From contig NC_065906.1 in the NCBI RefSeq assembly GCF_905147045.1, forward strand, positions 6,324,001-6,388,000: a stretch of 64,000 nucleotides of DNA, in the 5' to 3' direction. The notes below the pieces were generated by a model. It had not been told where the DNA came from. It was given only the letters and a program-made list of their open reading frames with translations, and ran no database searches. This document shows positions 23,485 to 35,997 of this stretch, piece after piece. This stretch comes from Nymphalis io. Lineage: Eukaryota; Arthropoda; Insecta; Lepidoptera; Nymphalidae. The position numbers and the translations under genes were made by a program. Numbering within the stretch: position 1 is the stretch's first letter; every line of letters starts with the position of its first letter.

Positions 23485-26400
23485 CATTTTATTGTAAACG
23501 TTTTATGCTAAGCTAAAATAATTCTTATGTACTATGTATTTAAGAACAAATTCGTTATCCGTAGTCTCAAGAAGTTTTCTTCGTGCTTTAAGTTGGTGTG
23601 TGTGCATGTGTAGTGAAGTTGTACTGTAGGCATTGAAAAGTCGGAAAAACGATTTGATTGTAACGATAAGGGAGTTCCGATAAATCTTTTGTAAATTAAT
23701 TTGAAATTTGTAAATTAATTTTTATATTATTCGATGGCTTTTTCGTCTTAATTAGCATAGTAGTCGTTTTAATCACAAAATTTCGAATTGGCATTTAAGA
23801 AATTACCTAAATTAGGGTGAATTTATCAGTATTAATATTTTAAATTTTATAAATACATTAGTTAGTTTAGAAATGGCGAATTCATTGTACTTAAAGATAT
23901 TAATTGTACTATTGAAAGCTATACGGTTTTTTTTTTTAATTTTTAATCTATAATTTAAAATTCTTATGAACGATCTAAAATTATTAGTAAAAAAATATAC
24001 TTTATAGGAATATTTTTTAAGATTTCTTTCATTAGTTATATTTGTCGGTTCTCACTTATTGTGGGTAGATTAGAAAAAAATAGGGAGTAGGTTCAATTGT
24101 GTATTGAACTCTAGTGCCCTTTGTGTGTTCTCTTTCTTCAGAACGGAGTGAGATAGAACTAGAAAAGTAATATCTTAGAGGTTTGAATTGGTAGTGTGTC
24201 GTATCGTTTTTCTGTGAATGGTGTATATTGAAATGTCGAATAGTTCATTGAATGGAATCCAGAGTATGTCATTAATTATTCCAGGTATCAAAGAAATAAC
24301 TAACATTAACGCTATCAAATATTATTTATATTTTTGTAATTTCATTTATTAGTATGAATGCAGTTTAGGTATTATATATTAGGTTATGAAGCGAATATTG
24401 TATTTGTGTATGTGGTTATTTGCTACAGCCTTGAATGTTTGATTTAACGATATTTACATTTGAAGATATATCTCGATAATGTACGAAATATAACTGGTGA
24501 AAAAGTAACACTAGGGACATTGTTTTTCTTTTAGTATTCTGGTTTCGAATATATTCGATTTGATATAACTTACAATAATAGTACTAAATACCAATATAAA
24601 AAAAAAAAAAAACAAAAACTTTTTCGTCTATGGTAATGTGTACATATTTAAATATATTTTATTTTAATCTTAATATGATTATTATAATGTATTTTTTTTT
24701 TCTAATTTTGAGAATGTTTAAGGCTGTGGCAAAACGTTTAGTATGAGATTTATATTTTGTTAAAATCTCATTTTAGTTAAATCCATTATTATTTATGAAC
24801 CACCCTTTCATATTGTATAATATTTCGTAGACATATTACAAATACTATAAATAGAATTTAAACAGAACCAAATGAAGAAAAAAAAAACGTATTTTTGTAA
24901 AAATGTTTATGTTCCTATAATATGATAACTTTTGTGATTCGTGTCGACCGAAGTGAGTCCGGTATGCTTTGGTAGTATTAAAAATTTAATTGGTATTTTA
25001 TAATTTTGTATAATGAATATAGGAAGTACATATTGGTACATTCATCATTCTAGTTTAAACATGACCTGGTATACACACGTATAAATAATATTCATACATA
25101 ATTTAAATGAGATGGGAGGTTTAAGTGCCAGAATTATATCTATAGAAAGAAATGTGGGGTGAACAATAAATATTTTTATATCGAAGACACATTTTAGCCA
25201 ATTTTATAATCTGGCAACACGAACCACTGCTGTCTAAAAATTTGACGATTTTTTTTTTTTTAAATTGTTATAAATCAATTCAAGTCTGTAAAAGAGTATC
25301 AATACCGTGACGTCGATATAATATAGCTTTTAAGTATAACAGTTAATGATTAGTGCAGGTAACAATACAATTTTATAAATTCGTAATGTTGATATTTGTT
25401 TTACTTTTTTTTTCAATTAACTAATAAAAAAATCTTCATAACAGGAAATAAGATTAACGTATTCTATATTTGAATAAATAATTTGCTTTAAAAAAAATTA
25501 ACCGATCATAGACAATAATTATGTGTAAATTGTATTGGAATCTGTACAATGTATAGTGACGCACGACCGCCCCCATCCGCCTCATTAATCGTTGCATAGA
25601 CTTATAGGAGACACTTAAATCTCCATTCCAGTACCTGTATTCGTTTTATAACAATATACAAGTAACAATAGATAATAGACATTTGTATGTTAGTATGTAT
25701 TTTTTACTTGCTAGTTATTTATTTGTTTGTACTACTTTAGATCAATTCGAACTGACTGCGTTTTGGGAGATTAACATTAAAAATAGTATAAGTAAACATT
25801 ATTGCACCTTTAGCTTAAGTTTATGTAGGAAATGGTCAGGTTATGCAATGAGAGCGATCGAATTTCAAATTTTCGGTTTAATTTTGTATCTTTTTTTTAA
25901 TATAACTTTTTTTTAAGCAATGGCAATGACCGCGTTACAAAGATCAATAAAGCAATAATTAAAATTATTACTAGTAATGTTGAATATATGTTTATCTACA
26001 TTTTGTATGTTTCATATACAAATTGAAAATGATAGTGAAATCGCTTATGGAATTGTATTAAATGGTGGATAGTTTGAAACGAAAAAAAAGTTTAAATAAA
26101 TGCTTGCGAGTTATAAATCCTAACAACTTGAAATAATTATACTTGCATTCTTATTTTCCGCTACAATGAATGTAGCATGACGTTAAAATATCGTAAACTT
26201 GTTTGCTCATATCTTATGAATAATAATCTGACGTTTTGAACAACCCCCTATTATTTCGTAGTAGGGATAATTATTTTAAAATTGACTTCACGACAATGAA
26301 CCTTTCTTCTATGATTGTATGGTTAGCGTGAATCGAATCTTGTTATTCGCCCGTTTATAAGTGTTTTGTTTACGTCTTACTAATGAATACAGCTTAAGCT

Positions 26401-28150
26401 GTAAACAACCGTAAAAATACTGAGAAGGGGTTTCTGTTGATTCAAACCTTCTTTCGACTCCAGTTAAAGTTCATAAAAAAAGACACATCAACGATAATCT
26501 ACATAAAAGTCTGATAACAATGAGTAAATTCCGATTGAATCGTAAGTCACATTATAACGAGCAATACATTTATATAATTAAAACATTAATTTTTCGTGAG
26601 AAACTTTTTTTCTCTAACTTTACATATAGAAACATTCACTCAAACGTTACATATAGAAACGTTTTCAAATTAGATCCATTAATGACTCGTCGCATCCGCT
26701 GCGAAATTTGATTTTGTTTTTGCTTGGTTGATATGGGGAACTGGTTTCTATCTGTATATAGATACTCGTCTATGTATGTGTCGGTGTTTTAGGAATGGTA
26801 ATTGTGCTAATTATTAGAACAAACGGATTTCACATTTCAGTATTTATCCTGTAAACTCTGAGACACATATTTAGCCTCGCTTATATACAAAATCAAATAT
26901 AGATTATTGATAAGTAAAGACATTTTTTAATTAAGATATTTACACGATGAATATTGAAAAGTAACCGTGTGGTTTTGCAATAATTATATGTGGATATAAT
27001 AAAAAAAACTGCTACCTCTAAGAATGCCTGATATTTGTTGACGGTCTGTTGTCCGATGCGTGTAACGTGATGTTGAAATTTGAAATAAACATAAAATAAG
27101 ATTCAAATTATCTTATTTACATTTTATTGTGTCAGAAACCCTATCATAATTTATGTTTAATTTGAAAATATAGCAAACGATCGCTTAATTACTTTGATTA
27201 AAATGGTAAAATATTTGGAAATTATAGAATAAAAAGAAATTTACGGTTAACAATTTGCATTATGATTTGGAAAACCGTTAAAACGAATTTACTAGTTAAT
27301 CATTAATTTCACATTTTTCTGATTGAATGACAATTCAGTAATATTAAGTTTCCTTATAATGTGTTATGAACTTATTTAAAAAATATATATTTTTTAAATA
27401 TTTCTGACAGGTAAAGGAATACTTATAAAATATGTGGTTTCAATATACCACAGAATATACTGTCATTATTAATACGACAATTAGATACGCGTACTGTTGT
27501 GTCAACCTTATGTACTGAAGTAAATAAATAATTCAGAAAATCACAAAGAAATAAACATTCTTCTTTGTCATTTTTTTTCACATGTTTGTGAAAGTCAGTG
27601 CCGAGGACCTTCCTCGGCGTTATTTCATCAATTGTTGAAAATCGAACATTTAACGCAGGAAAGTGAAACACACGTATATATTTAAATATATTTTATTAAA
27701 GGGATTCGTTAATAATACACAATTTCCGAAGCATACAATTATATTTAATAGTTCAATCCACAGTCGTTTGCTTCTACACGAATTATTTAAAGAAGTATAT
27801 TTCAATACCTTTGCTTAACCTGACTAATTTTTTTTCTTTTATTATTGTTCTCACTACTATGTTATTAAGATTAAATTTACTGTAAAATATAAAATTTATT
27901 TAATGATATTGATCAATATGAGAAAATATTGTTTTTTTTTTTCGTTAAATAAAACATTTTTGTCTACTTCTTATTAATGTAAGAGGAGTTTGGTATTTCG
28001 ATGTAACTTAGATTGCCTATTTTTTTTAATAATAATTAAATCGCATTTTTAGTTGTAACTCTTGTACAATATGTAATTTGAATATGGGATATCATTTTCT
28101 TAACTTGTAATTTATGTGTAGTGGAATAAATAAACATTTTACTGTATATT
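23485..28150 (+). other. Probable INO80D 3' UTR and downstream AT-rich DNA
   Basis: No splice-linked coding sequence, RNA gene or repeat family was recognised after the TAA at 23482. Candidate poly(A) signals: AATAAA at about 25948, about 26094 and the overlapping pair at 28125-28134 (GGAATAAATAAAC). The last has a typical context, but which one is used cannot be judged here. Confidence 0.4.
28125..28134 (+). terminator. Candidate polyadenylation signal (two overlapping AATAAA)
   Basis: AATAAATAAA followed by a T-rich stretch. It could end a long INO80D 3' UTR. Inference. Confidence 0.35.
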
Positions 28151-29679
28151 CTTGTATTTAATTATATTTTTTTTTTATTTAATTTTATAACTAATATTTA
28201 TAGAAAAATAGGTCAAAGAAAAGCAAGAGACGAGATTATATATATCTTTATATAATACAAAGTACAAATTATAGCACAAGATATGCGGGACAAATAAGGA
28301 TGTGTATAATTAATATGGCGGTCCACGTGTCCCGCAACACGCTTTGGCGTCCGTCCCATAAATGCACCTGAAGGCTACTGCATTTATTTCAGTTCATTGG
28401 TGACACGAGTTACGTGCGAATATGATGCTATTTATGATTTTCTATTTGTAGGTCACATTGCTCATATACTTTGTAATTAACAACTCTGGGATAATAATAA
28501 TTGCTTCATAAATACATAATCTATACGTACGAATTAAAATTTCAAATTGGAATGTTGCAATATAACAAAAAAGAATTAATTGAAAATAAATAATACAGTT
28601 TATTAATATTATTTAAAATATTATTTAAAAATTTACAGTATTCGGTGGATTTTAATTTGATATAAATACCATATTTTGCATTGATTTTTACTTAAGAAGC
28701 AACAAACATCTCCACTGATAAATTAAAATCCACAGACCTGCCAACTTTGTAATTTAAAACACTTGAGTTGATAGAATTCGTCGACACCTCACAAGCGTTT
28801 TAAATTAACGTATAATTATCGTATAAAATTGACAAGTCCATATGAAAGTAAAACAATATAGAATAGATTTCGATTATTCAGTCTTCAATTTCTTCAATAT
28901 CAGTCGATTAAAGAAAGAACACAGAGGCAGTGTTGTCAGTGGCTGTTGTCATAAATTAAACAACCAGCTAACCACACTGCCAATGCGGTCTGTCAACACG
29001 TCTTCTTTTCTTCTAGCTTTGATCTTCATTTCACCAATAATGACAAGAAGTATTAAAACATATTATATTAAAAAACCTGATATATTTCCATCATATTCTG
29101 TAAATTATACAATTTAATATGAAATATGGTAGTAACTTACATTTAAGTAAGTTCTTAGTAGTAGTAGTAGTTTGTGATCATAAATCACTGATCGGTTTTT
29201 TCTGTTCCGTAATAATTTTTTTTATCTTGCATTTTAACAGGATTTACCAGCAGATTTAACAGGATGTTCGAAGCGAAAGTACGTTTCGTCAGATTATTTT
29301 CGTTTAAGTAGTCCAGATGAGATTCTTTTTTATGTGTTCTTTGTTATTACATAACAAAGAACCCAGTCTTGGCCACTCTCCAAAGTCCAACTCTCTGAGT
29401 CTCCCCTTTTATTTAAACTTTATAGTAATTTATTTATTAAAAATAAGTATACATTAGAAAAGAACACCATAGAAATGAAAATCAATACAATAATAGTTTT
29501 GCTTATATAAATATATGTTTTTTTTGTTTAACATTTACGGATAAGCTCTGAAAGCTAGACTACATGACCTTCAATGTGGAGTAATAATCGGTTTCTCGGT
29601 TTCGAGTTAGACTTTCTTTTGCTTGGTATTCGTCCGCTCCTGTAAAACTACGGCCTATTCCGTCCGTAGGAGGAGTACA

Positions 29680-29775
29680 GACTAATAAATAACTTTGACA
29701 TTGAATTAACGCGATGTCATTAGTAATTAATTATCTATGATATTCATCATGTATTCGCTATAAAATGGTCTTTTG
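29680..29775 (+). repeat. Dispersed family G fragment, second copy
   Basis: AATAACTTTGACATTGAATTAAC and TATTCATCATGTATTCGCTA; compare 18135-18245. Confidence 0.4.
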
Positions 29776-30050
29776 AATATCAACGAAGTTATTTTAGGAA
29801 TTTTGGAAGTAAAATTAAAGTTGATAAAGGTAGTTTAAATGAATAGTATAAATAATGATATATTAATCAAGAACTGTTTGTTATATTACTCAATTCAATA
29901 AAGTATATATTTAAAGTTAGGTATGAGTCGTTGTCCCTGAATGGGATAGTGTTGTAGTACGAGCTATAATCTCTCGTTCATCAGAAACTACATCTATTTA
30001 CATTCATCGTAACTCTTTGATATGTCTATAGCTTATTTAATTTATTTCTA

Positions 30051-30332
30051 ATTGGTGGTTGGGTTTTTTGCAAGCTCGTTCGGGTAGGTATCCCCCGGTT
30101 TTCTACCGTAAAACAGCAATACTTAGTACTGTTGTATTCGAGTTATTAGGGAGAGTAAGGGAGTGTAGCTACAGCCACAAGACATAACATCTTAGTTCCC
30201 AAGGTTGGTGGCGTAATGACGATGTAAGGAATGATTAATATTTCTTACAGCGCCAATGTCTATCGGCGATGGTGATCACTTTTTATCAGGTGGTCCATTT
30301 ATCGGTCGCCTACCTATTTCATAAAAAAAATA
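30051..30332 (+). mobile_element. Family B element, diverged copy
   Basis: Keeps TTGCAAGCTCGTTCGGGTAG, ACCGTAAAACAGCAATACTT, CCCAAGGTTGGTGGCG, CGCCAATGTCTATCGGCGAT and a terminal A-run. Clearly the same family as 21320-21624, with more substitutions. Confidence 0.75.
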
Positions 30333-30814
30333 AACGATCCTCTAAGATTTTAGTAGACTGCTAATAGATTATTTATTTTTAATTCCGATCGCTATTTTTA
30401 TAAGATAAATGCAATCAACGAATTTTCCTCAGTCGCAGTTATAATTAGTTTTCATTTCTTCGCTGCCTCTATTTTCTTGTCCAATCTGAAAAAGAAAACG
30501 ATATAAATTAAACATTGCGTGTTTATTTATTTCACTATTCATTAACTAAGTGAAAATTTAAGTCATTAGTTTGATTAATCTATTTGTACCCTGGAAATTA
30601 ATGAGTAGCATTCTTATATTATTTGTTTTTATATTTCATTTTTTTTATCAAAATTATTAAATAGCAACATGGTTATATCTTAATATAAATTACTTTATTT
30701 AATGTTGTGAAAATTGTTGTTTTACAGAGACCTTAAGGAACTATTATTTTATTGAACAATTAATATTTTAGTGAACTTTTTAAAGTTATTTTCTGGTTTA
30801 TATAATACCATAAT

Positions 30815-31008
30815 GTTTACACCCGCCTGTGTGTATGTGTGGGGGCGGGGCTGGGCTTGGGTAACCTATAACCTCTTTTGTACTACTGACATTTCATGAT
30901 GATCGGTTGAGTAGTAGAGTAGAGGAGAGTAGTAGGATGTAGAGAGTTAAAGTTAAAGACGTGAAAGCGTAACAAACACACAAACTCATTTTCACTTTTA
31001 TAATATTA
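30815..31008 (-). repeat. Family C element end, interrupted by SINE copy 5
   Basis: GATCGGTTGAGTAG, GACGTGAAAGCGTAACAAAC, CTCATTTTCACTTTTATAAT is the reverse-oriented terminal block of family C. The SINE inserted into its terminal TTATAATATTA. It includes a G-rich run at 30841-30861. Confidence 0.55.
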
Positions 31009-31010
31009 CC

Positions 31011-31342
31011 GTAACAGCCTGTGAATGTCCCACAGCTGGGCCTCCTCTCCTCTTTTTGATGAGAAGGTTTGGAGCTTATTCCACCACGCTGCTCCAATGC
31101 GGGTTGGTGGAATTCACATGTGGCAGAATTTCAGTGAAATTAGACACATGCAGGTTTCCTCAAGATGTTTTCCTTCACCGTTTACGGTGAAGAAAAACAT
31201 CTTGAGGAAACCTGCGTGCTTTAGCACGAGATGAATTATAATCACAAATTAAGCACATGAAAATTCAGTGGTGCTTGACCGGGTTTGAACCCACGATCAT
31301 CGATTAAGATTCACGCGTTCTTACCACTGGGCCATCTCGGCT
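31011..31342 (-). mobile_element. SINE family A, copy 5, with internal palindrome and 11-bp target duplication
   Basis: Reverse-oriented full-length copy with head AGCCGAGATGGCCCAGTGG at 31342 and tail CAGGCTGTTAC at 31011. It is flanked by TTATAATATTA at 30998-31008 and 31346-31356. It is longer than the others because an internal block is present twice in opposite orientation (31150-31181 and 31184-31215), making a near-perfect 66-bp palindrome. Confidence 0.92.
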
Positions 31343-32725
31343 ATATTATAATATTAGAAAGGTTACATCCTTTATCGCGATATAAAATGATTTCAACAGG
31401 ACTGCACTGTAAATCATTCCAAATAAAACATATGCTAATTAATTTCGTTATAAAACGTTGTTTTGTAAGCAATTCGATTTAAAACATACCTACGTTTGAA
31501 TTAATATTACTTGTGTATATACTAATAATACATTTTACGAGTTAGTTTTAAATAAAAAAACTTGTGAATTCATTAATTTTACCTTTTATTATACTTTGCT
31601 TTTTTCACATTGCTAGACGGTTTGCTAGGAAATATTGAGAATTAACAAAATATTAAGTAACTAGTAGTTCCAATATTCATTAAATTGAATTTTGAAACAG
31701 TTATACTAATATAATAAAAATAATAACGAAAGGGACATTTACAGACTGTTACTTTTACTTTAATAAAGAAGAAGATATTTTAGAAAAATCCTAAAGAATA
31801 AAACAAAGAGCACATAGTCATACAAGTTTCACGTATATTCAACAATCAAAAACGATTGATGTGTTTTTAAATTATGCAAAAGGAAAGTAGATGTATTTAT
31901 TCATTAAAATTGTCTACACATTTGCTTAAAACGTTGCCTGAGTCTGGTACACATAATAATTCACGTAGGCATTTGAAAGTGTTTCTGATTATTGCATTAC
32001 GATGAAATCGCTTCCTTTTGCATCAACTGCTTGCTAATAAACTACACGCTTTATTAAAATACCTTCTGCGGACAAACCAGCGTTTTCCATTTCGGTCACG
32101 CATATTGCGTGTGCGCTGATGACTATTTGTTTCCTTGATATACTTACATTTGACATATCCAGTTCTACTTGATTATTTATAAACTAGTAGTAACGAAATT
32201 GATGGAATTTACCGAGTACTCTATATTAATACTAATTAATTAAAAAAAAATTAAGTCCATCATTCACATCGATTTAACTTTTTTATCTTACTTTATTATC
32301 ATTATTACCGAATGTTTTCAAATTTTTTATTTTAACAATTTGTGTTAAAGTTTAAAATATTTCAAGTTATCATATTAATGAATACTTATATTATAGTCTA
32401 TGGATTTCATAAAGGTTTTTAATTGCTTTATTATAATCTTTATAGAATGATCGCGCCACACTGAGCGAGTTAAAATATCCAAGCGATGTTGCGTTGCGTA
32501 GCTATCTGGTGGATAGTTGGACATAGACGCTACTGTGTTTTCTGAGGATTGCGCCATAGTAATTAAGGTCGTATAATTAAAATTGCGGCCATTTAATACT
32601 TACTGAGACTAGTTGATTTTAATTTATTCAAAGTAAAAAAGTGACTATATTTGAATTGAAGATTTTCCACGACTATTAAAATATTATTAAGCATTTTAAT
32701 AATATATTTTATATTAAATAACTAT

Positions 32726-32917
32726 CGGTAGGTATTCAACAAAATAATACCGCCAAGCAGCATTATTTGGTATTGTTTTGTAAAGGTGTGATGGTCGAGA
32801 GGCACTACCTAGTACATAACATTTCTTGCACTGTTAATGTATATAATGGCAGAAGTGATCACTTACCATCTAGAAGCCAATTTGCCAATCTGCCTACCTA
32901 TTTAAAGAAATTAAAAA
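32726..32917 (+). repeat. Family B element, degraded
   Basis: Retains GGTATTGTTTTGTAAAGGTG, TACATAACATTTCTTGCACT, GATCACTTACCATC, TCTGCCTACCTATT and an A-rich end. Confidence 0.55.
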
Positions 32918-33318
32918 GGATTCAAAGCATTCTATTCGACTAAAATATTTATATTTTTTTTATATGTTTTTTAAAATTATTATATTGCGATAGAATGGTT
33001 ATTACATTATATGTAACATAATTAAGGTCAAGTAAATATATAGCTTATAAAATATATTATAGAATATGCGTTCGGATATTCGGTATAGTATTTTTTAAAA
33101 CAAAATCCATATATGGTGAATCAATAATTGAAAGCTTTATAATTTTTACAAAGCCAATGTCTGTCCGTGACTCTTCTCATTCCTCATTCACGTTACATAA
33201 ATTAAAAACTGTTTCACACTTAGCCTATATATTTGAAATAGGTAATTAATTAGAGGTAGAAATTTAATTTAATTGATACTTGAAAAGTGATAATTATGTT
33301 AAAACATGTAATGTGATA

Positions 33319-33349
33319 AATATATTTTAATTCCGAATAATTTTTCGCA
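33319..33349 (+). promoter_or_regulatory. TATA box and initiator upstream of a signal-peptide exon
   Basis: TATATTTTAA starts at 33321 and an initiator-like GCAGTCC has its A at 33349, 28 bases downstream, the canonical spacing. A 37-nt leader then reaches the ATG at 33386. Spacing seen directly; promoter function inferred. Confidence 0.5.
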
Positions 33350-33385
33350 GTCCAGTAAACGTCACCTTTCTACCGTCGTTTTAAA

Positions 33386-33440
33386 ATGAAAGCGAGATTA
33401 ATCATTTTACTTTCATGTCTTTCACTTTTAAATGCATATT
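33386..33440 (+). CDS. Candidate first exon of a secreted protein (signal peptide only)
   Basis: ATG in a good context (TTTTAAAATGAAA) opens MKARLIILLSCLSLLNAY and stops at an exact GTACGT splice donor (33441), leaving the exon in phase 1. The 18 residues have a basic n-region, a hydrophobic core and a small-residue end, a typical insect signal peptide. Upstream are a TATA box and initiator at correct spacing. This layout is common in insect genes for cuticle, odorant-binding, chorion and other secreted proteins. I found no convincing second exon downstream in the window, so the product is unknown. It could be a decayed gene or chance. Confidence 0.4.
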
Positions 33441-33484
33441 GTACGTTTTTAATTGGTTGGACCTTTTTTATTTTTAAATGAGTT

Positions 33485-33665
33485 ACTTAGTTCTTTATAT
33501 GATCGATCGGATCGATTGACAGATTAAGCAACACTGGTCAATATCAAAAGGCTAATCAGGTGTAGGTGGTATTACAGTCAATATGGGGTACAATGACTTT
33601 TGGCCTGATCCAAGACTTGAACCTACGATCTCATGATCTGCCGAATTATAAGCGAGCCACTACAG
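33485..33665 (+). repeat. Possible tRNA-like repeat tail
   Basis: TGGCCTGATCCAAGACTTGAACCTACGATCTC then GAGCCACTAC looks like the reverse tRNA-like end of a dispersed repeat related in form to family D. No good second copy for comparison, so low confidence. Confidence 0.3.
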
Positions 33666-33666
33666 G

Positions 33667-33838
33667 TAGGAGTAGGAGGTAGGGCTTTGAGCAAGCCTGT
33701 CTAGGTAGATACCACCTCCTCATCTTCTTATAGTATTGTTGTGTTTGAAGGTGAGAGGACCAGCGTAACTATAAACACAAGAGACATAATAACATCTTAT
33801 TTCCTAAGGTTGGTGTAGCATTGGCAATGTTATTGTCA
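33667..33838 (+). repeat. Family B element, degraded
   Basis: GGTAGGGCTTTGAGCAAGCC, GGTAGATACCACCTCCTCAT, AACACAAGAGACATAATAAC, CCTAAGGTTGGTG in the family order; the 3' part is lost. Confidence 0.6.
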
Positions 33839-33839
33839 A

Positions 33840-34135
33840 TCACTTATTATTATAAACGCGTAAGTACCTAACTCTGACTGTCTGTTACGCTGTCTGGCTG
33901 AACCTGTGAACCAGTGTACTAACTTTTTGTAAAAAAAGTAACTACTAAGTTTCTTGCCGGTTCTTCTTGGTAGAATTCACATTCCGAAACGGTAGCATTT
34001 GACGATTCATAAGTACTTGTAAAAGTTTATTGGTAAATTTGGAATATGGCTAGCTCGAACCCCAGGGTAGGATATAGGCTACTATTATACTTGCCACCCA
34101 CGACACGCTAAAGAAGTTGCGGGCGAAAACTAGTT
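33840..34135 (+). mobile_element. Family C element
   Basis: Begins ATTATTATAAACGCGTAAGT, CTCTGACTGTCTGTTACGCT and ends GAAGTTGCGGGCGAAAACTA. The middle part (TTTCTTGCCGGTTCTTCTTG, GTAGAATTCACATTCCGAAAC) resembles the 3' end of another lepidopteran repeat, so this may be a composite. Class unknown. Confidence 0.55.
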
Positions 34136-34139
34136 TACT

Positions 34140-35580
34140 GTATCTCTGTTTTATCATTATGGAATTAATGATATAACTTGATCGTTAATGTTATGTCGTT
34201 TCAATCACGCGAAGCATTTAGTCTAGCCCATACCAGCTACCTCAAACTATTAAAAAAATCACTGCATATAGAATGTCTGTTTTTTTTCTTCTATTTTACG
34301 TTAATATATAAAAAAGTATATTTTATTTTTTTGTACAAATACAGAGAAATCACTATTAGCACGGATATGATTTCGAATTAATATTTATTATTTCTTATGT
34401 TAATGATATGACATTGTGGAATGAAGCCACGAGCTCAGAGAGATCTATTATTTTAATATCGAGTGCAATGTAGGACAATGTCTTATCTAATGTCAAGTCA
34501 ATCTGCTAACGATACTCAATCAGTAGTCCAAACTATTTGCCTATTAATAAAAAAAAGTCTGACATATAATTTGGTCTATTACATTCCTATAATATTATTA
34601 TTATATTTTTTGTAATAAAATCCTTAATTCAAATTTAATGATAAACTTAATGTTTCTTCATTTGGCAATTAGTTTGCAGTCAATATATCTTAATAATTTA
34701 ATTTAAAAAAAATACAGACAAAAAATTGACTTCGACAAATTTACGTACATATACATAACCAAACAAATATACATCATTCTCAATACCTCCGAACAGCTTA
34801 AAGTGTGAAGATCTGTTATAATTCGAATATTTCTAAAATCGAAATGATAACAATTACACGCGGAAAGTATAATAAATAATACTGTCGTTTTTCAATTAAA
34901 CTATTCAATGATAAATAATTTATTTATATCTTACAAGGACAACTTACTACTGAGAATTGTCAATTGTCATAAGCAGGTAACTAATGTAATTAGTATTTAT
35001 ATTGTCTCTGCTGATTTTTATAATAATGATGATAAATGGAACAAAATATATTTAAAAAAATCAAATACAACGAGTATTTGTTTTGAATTGAAGTATTCGG
35101 GCTATTGTTGTATTATACGTACATACATAGAAGCAGTGTATACATAATATGTGCGTACGTATGGTACAATTTGAATTCTCATTTTGCTAAACCATAGTCG
35201 GACAGTAAAAAATAGAAAGTTGAAATGGTCAGACGTCTAATTATATTATATATTATTATTACCTTTTGGATTCGTTTTTATCTATATAATCAAAGAGTAA
35301 AGGGAAAATGAACTCTTTTATAAAACAAAAATATACATTGCCTTTTTTGTTTCACCTTTACCTTATTTTTTATTCAGAATTTGATTTAAAAAGTCACTAA
35401 AGAGTAATAAAAAAACAGCAATAACCTGTTTTATAATTTTATATTACATTTTTATCATAGCTTACTGTCACTTTTTAATGTACGTGTGAGCGTATATAAA
35501 ACTAATTTTAATAAACTAATAGAACTCGTACTTTGAGTACATGTGATGTCTTGTGACAGATTTCGGAGATTAGCTAAATG
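34140..35580. other. AT-rich stretch, nothing recognised
   Basis: Only short open frames of AT-rich composition (for example 34908-35147) with no conserved motif; no repeat family recognised. Confidence 0.5.
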
Positions 35581-35584
35581 CACA

Positions 35585-35830
35585 AGATAATATGATGCAC
35601 GAGTGTTCACGCAAGCAGATATGCACTCTATTTTCTCACTCTCTTATTCCTATGGCATGGCAATCCAATAACACCAGAGAGATTTCACAGGAACCACGTA
35701 TTTATGTGCTTTTCATGGGTGTTTAAGGACTGCCAACTTCATAAATCCGGATTGCTACTGAGAATTTCTTAATATGAAAACGAAATATCTTTTATTGGTC
35801 CAGCTCGGATTTTGATACCAGGATATCGGG
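35585..35830 (+). mobile_element. Family D repeat, second copy
   Basis: GCACTCTATTTTCTCACTCT, GGCATGGCAATCC, AGGAACCACGTATTTATGTG, CGGATTGCTACTGAGAATTT and TTATTGGTCCAGCTCGGATT match the left arm at 22815-22989 in order. This copy is uninterrupted. Confidence 0.65.
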
Positions 35831-35997
35831 GAACTATATAAGGAATTAATATACACAGAACATAGATGTAGAAAATACCTACACTATAGACATTTTCAAA
35901 TTTGGGTAGTATCTAAGCTTTAATATTCTTGGTGGTATAGCTCAGGATACGTTAGTACCACATTATATTTATTATACTATATAATATATATATGGCA

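Noticed and set aside
31025..31482. Open frames of 65-69 aa
   Set aside because: They fall within or beside SINE copy 5 and are by-products of the repeat.
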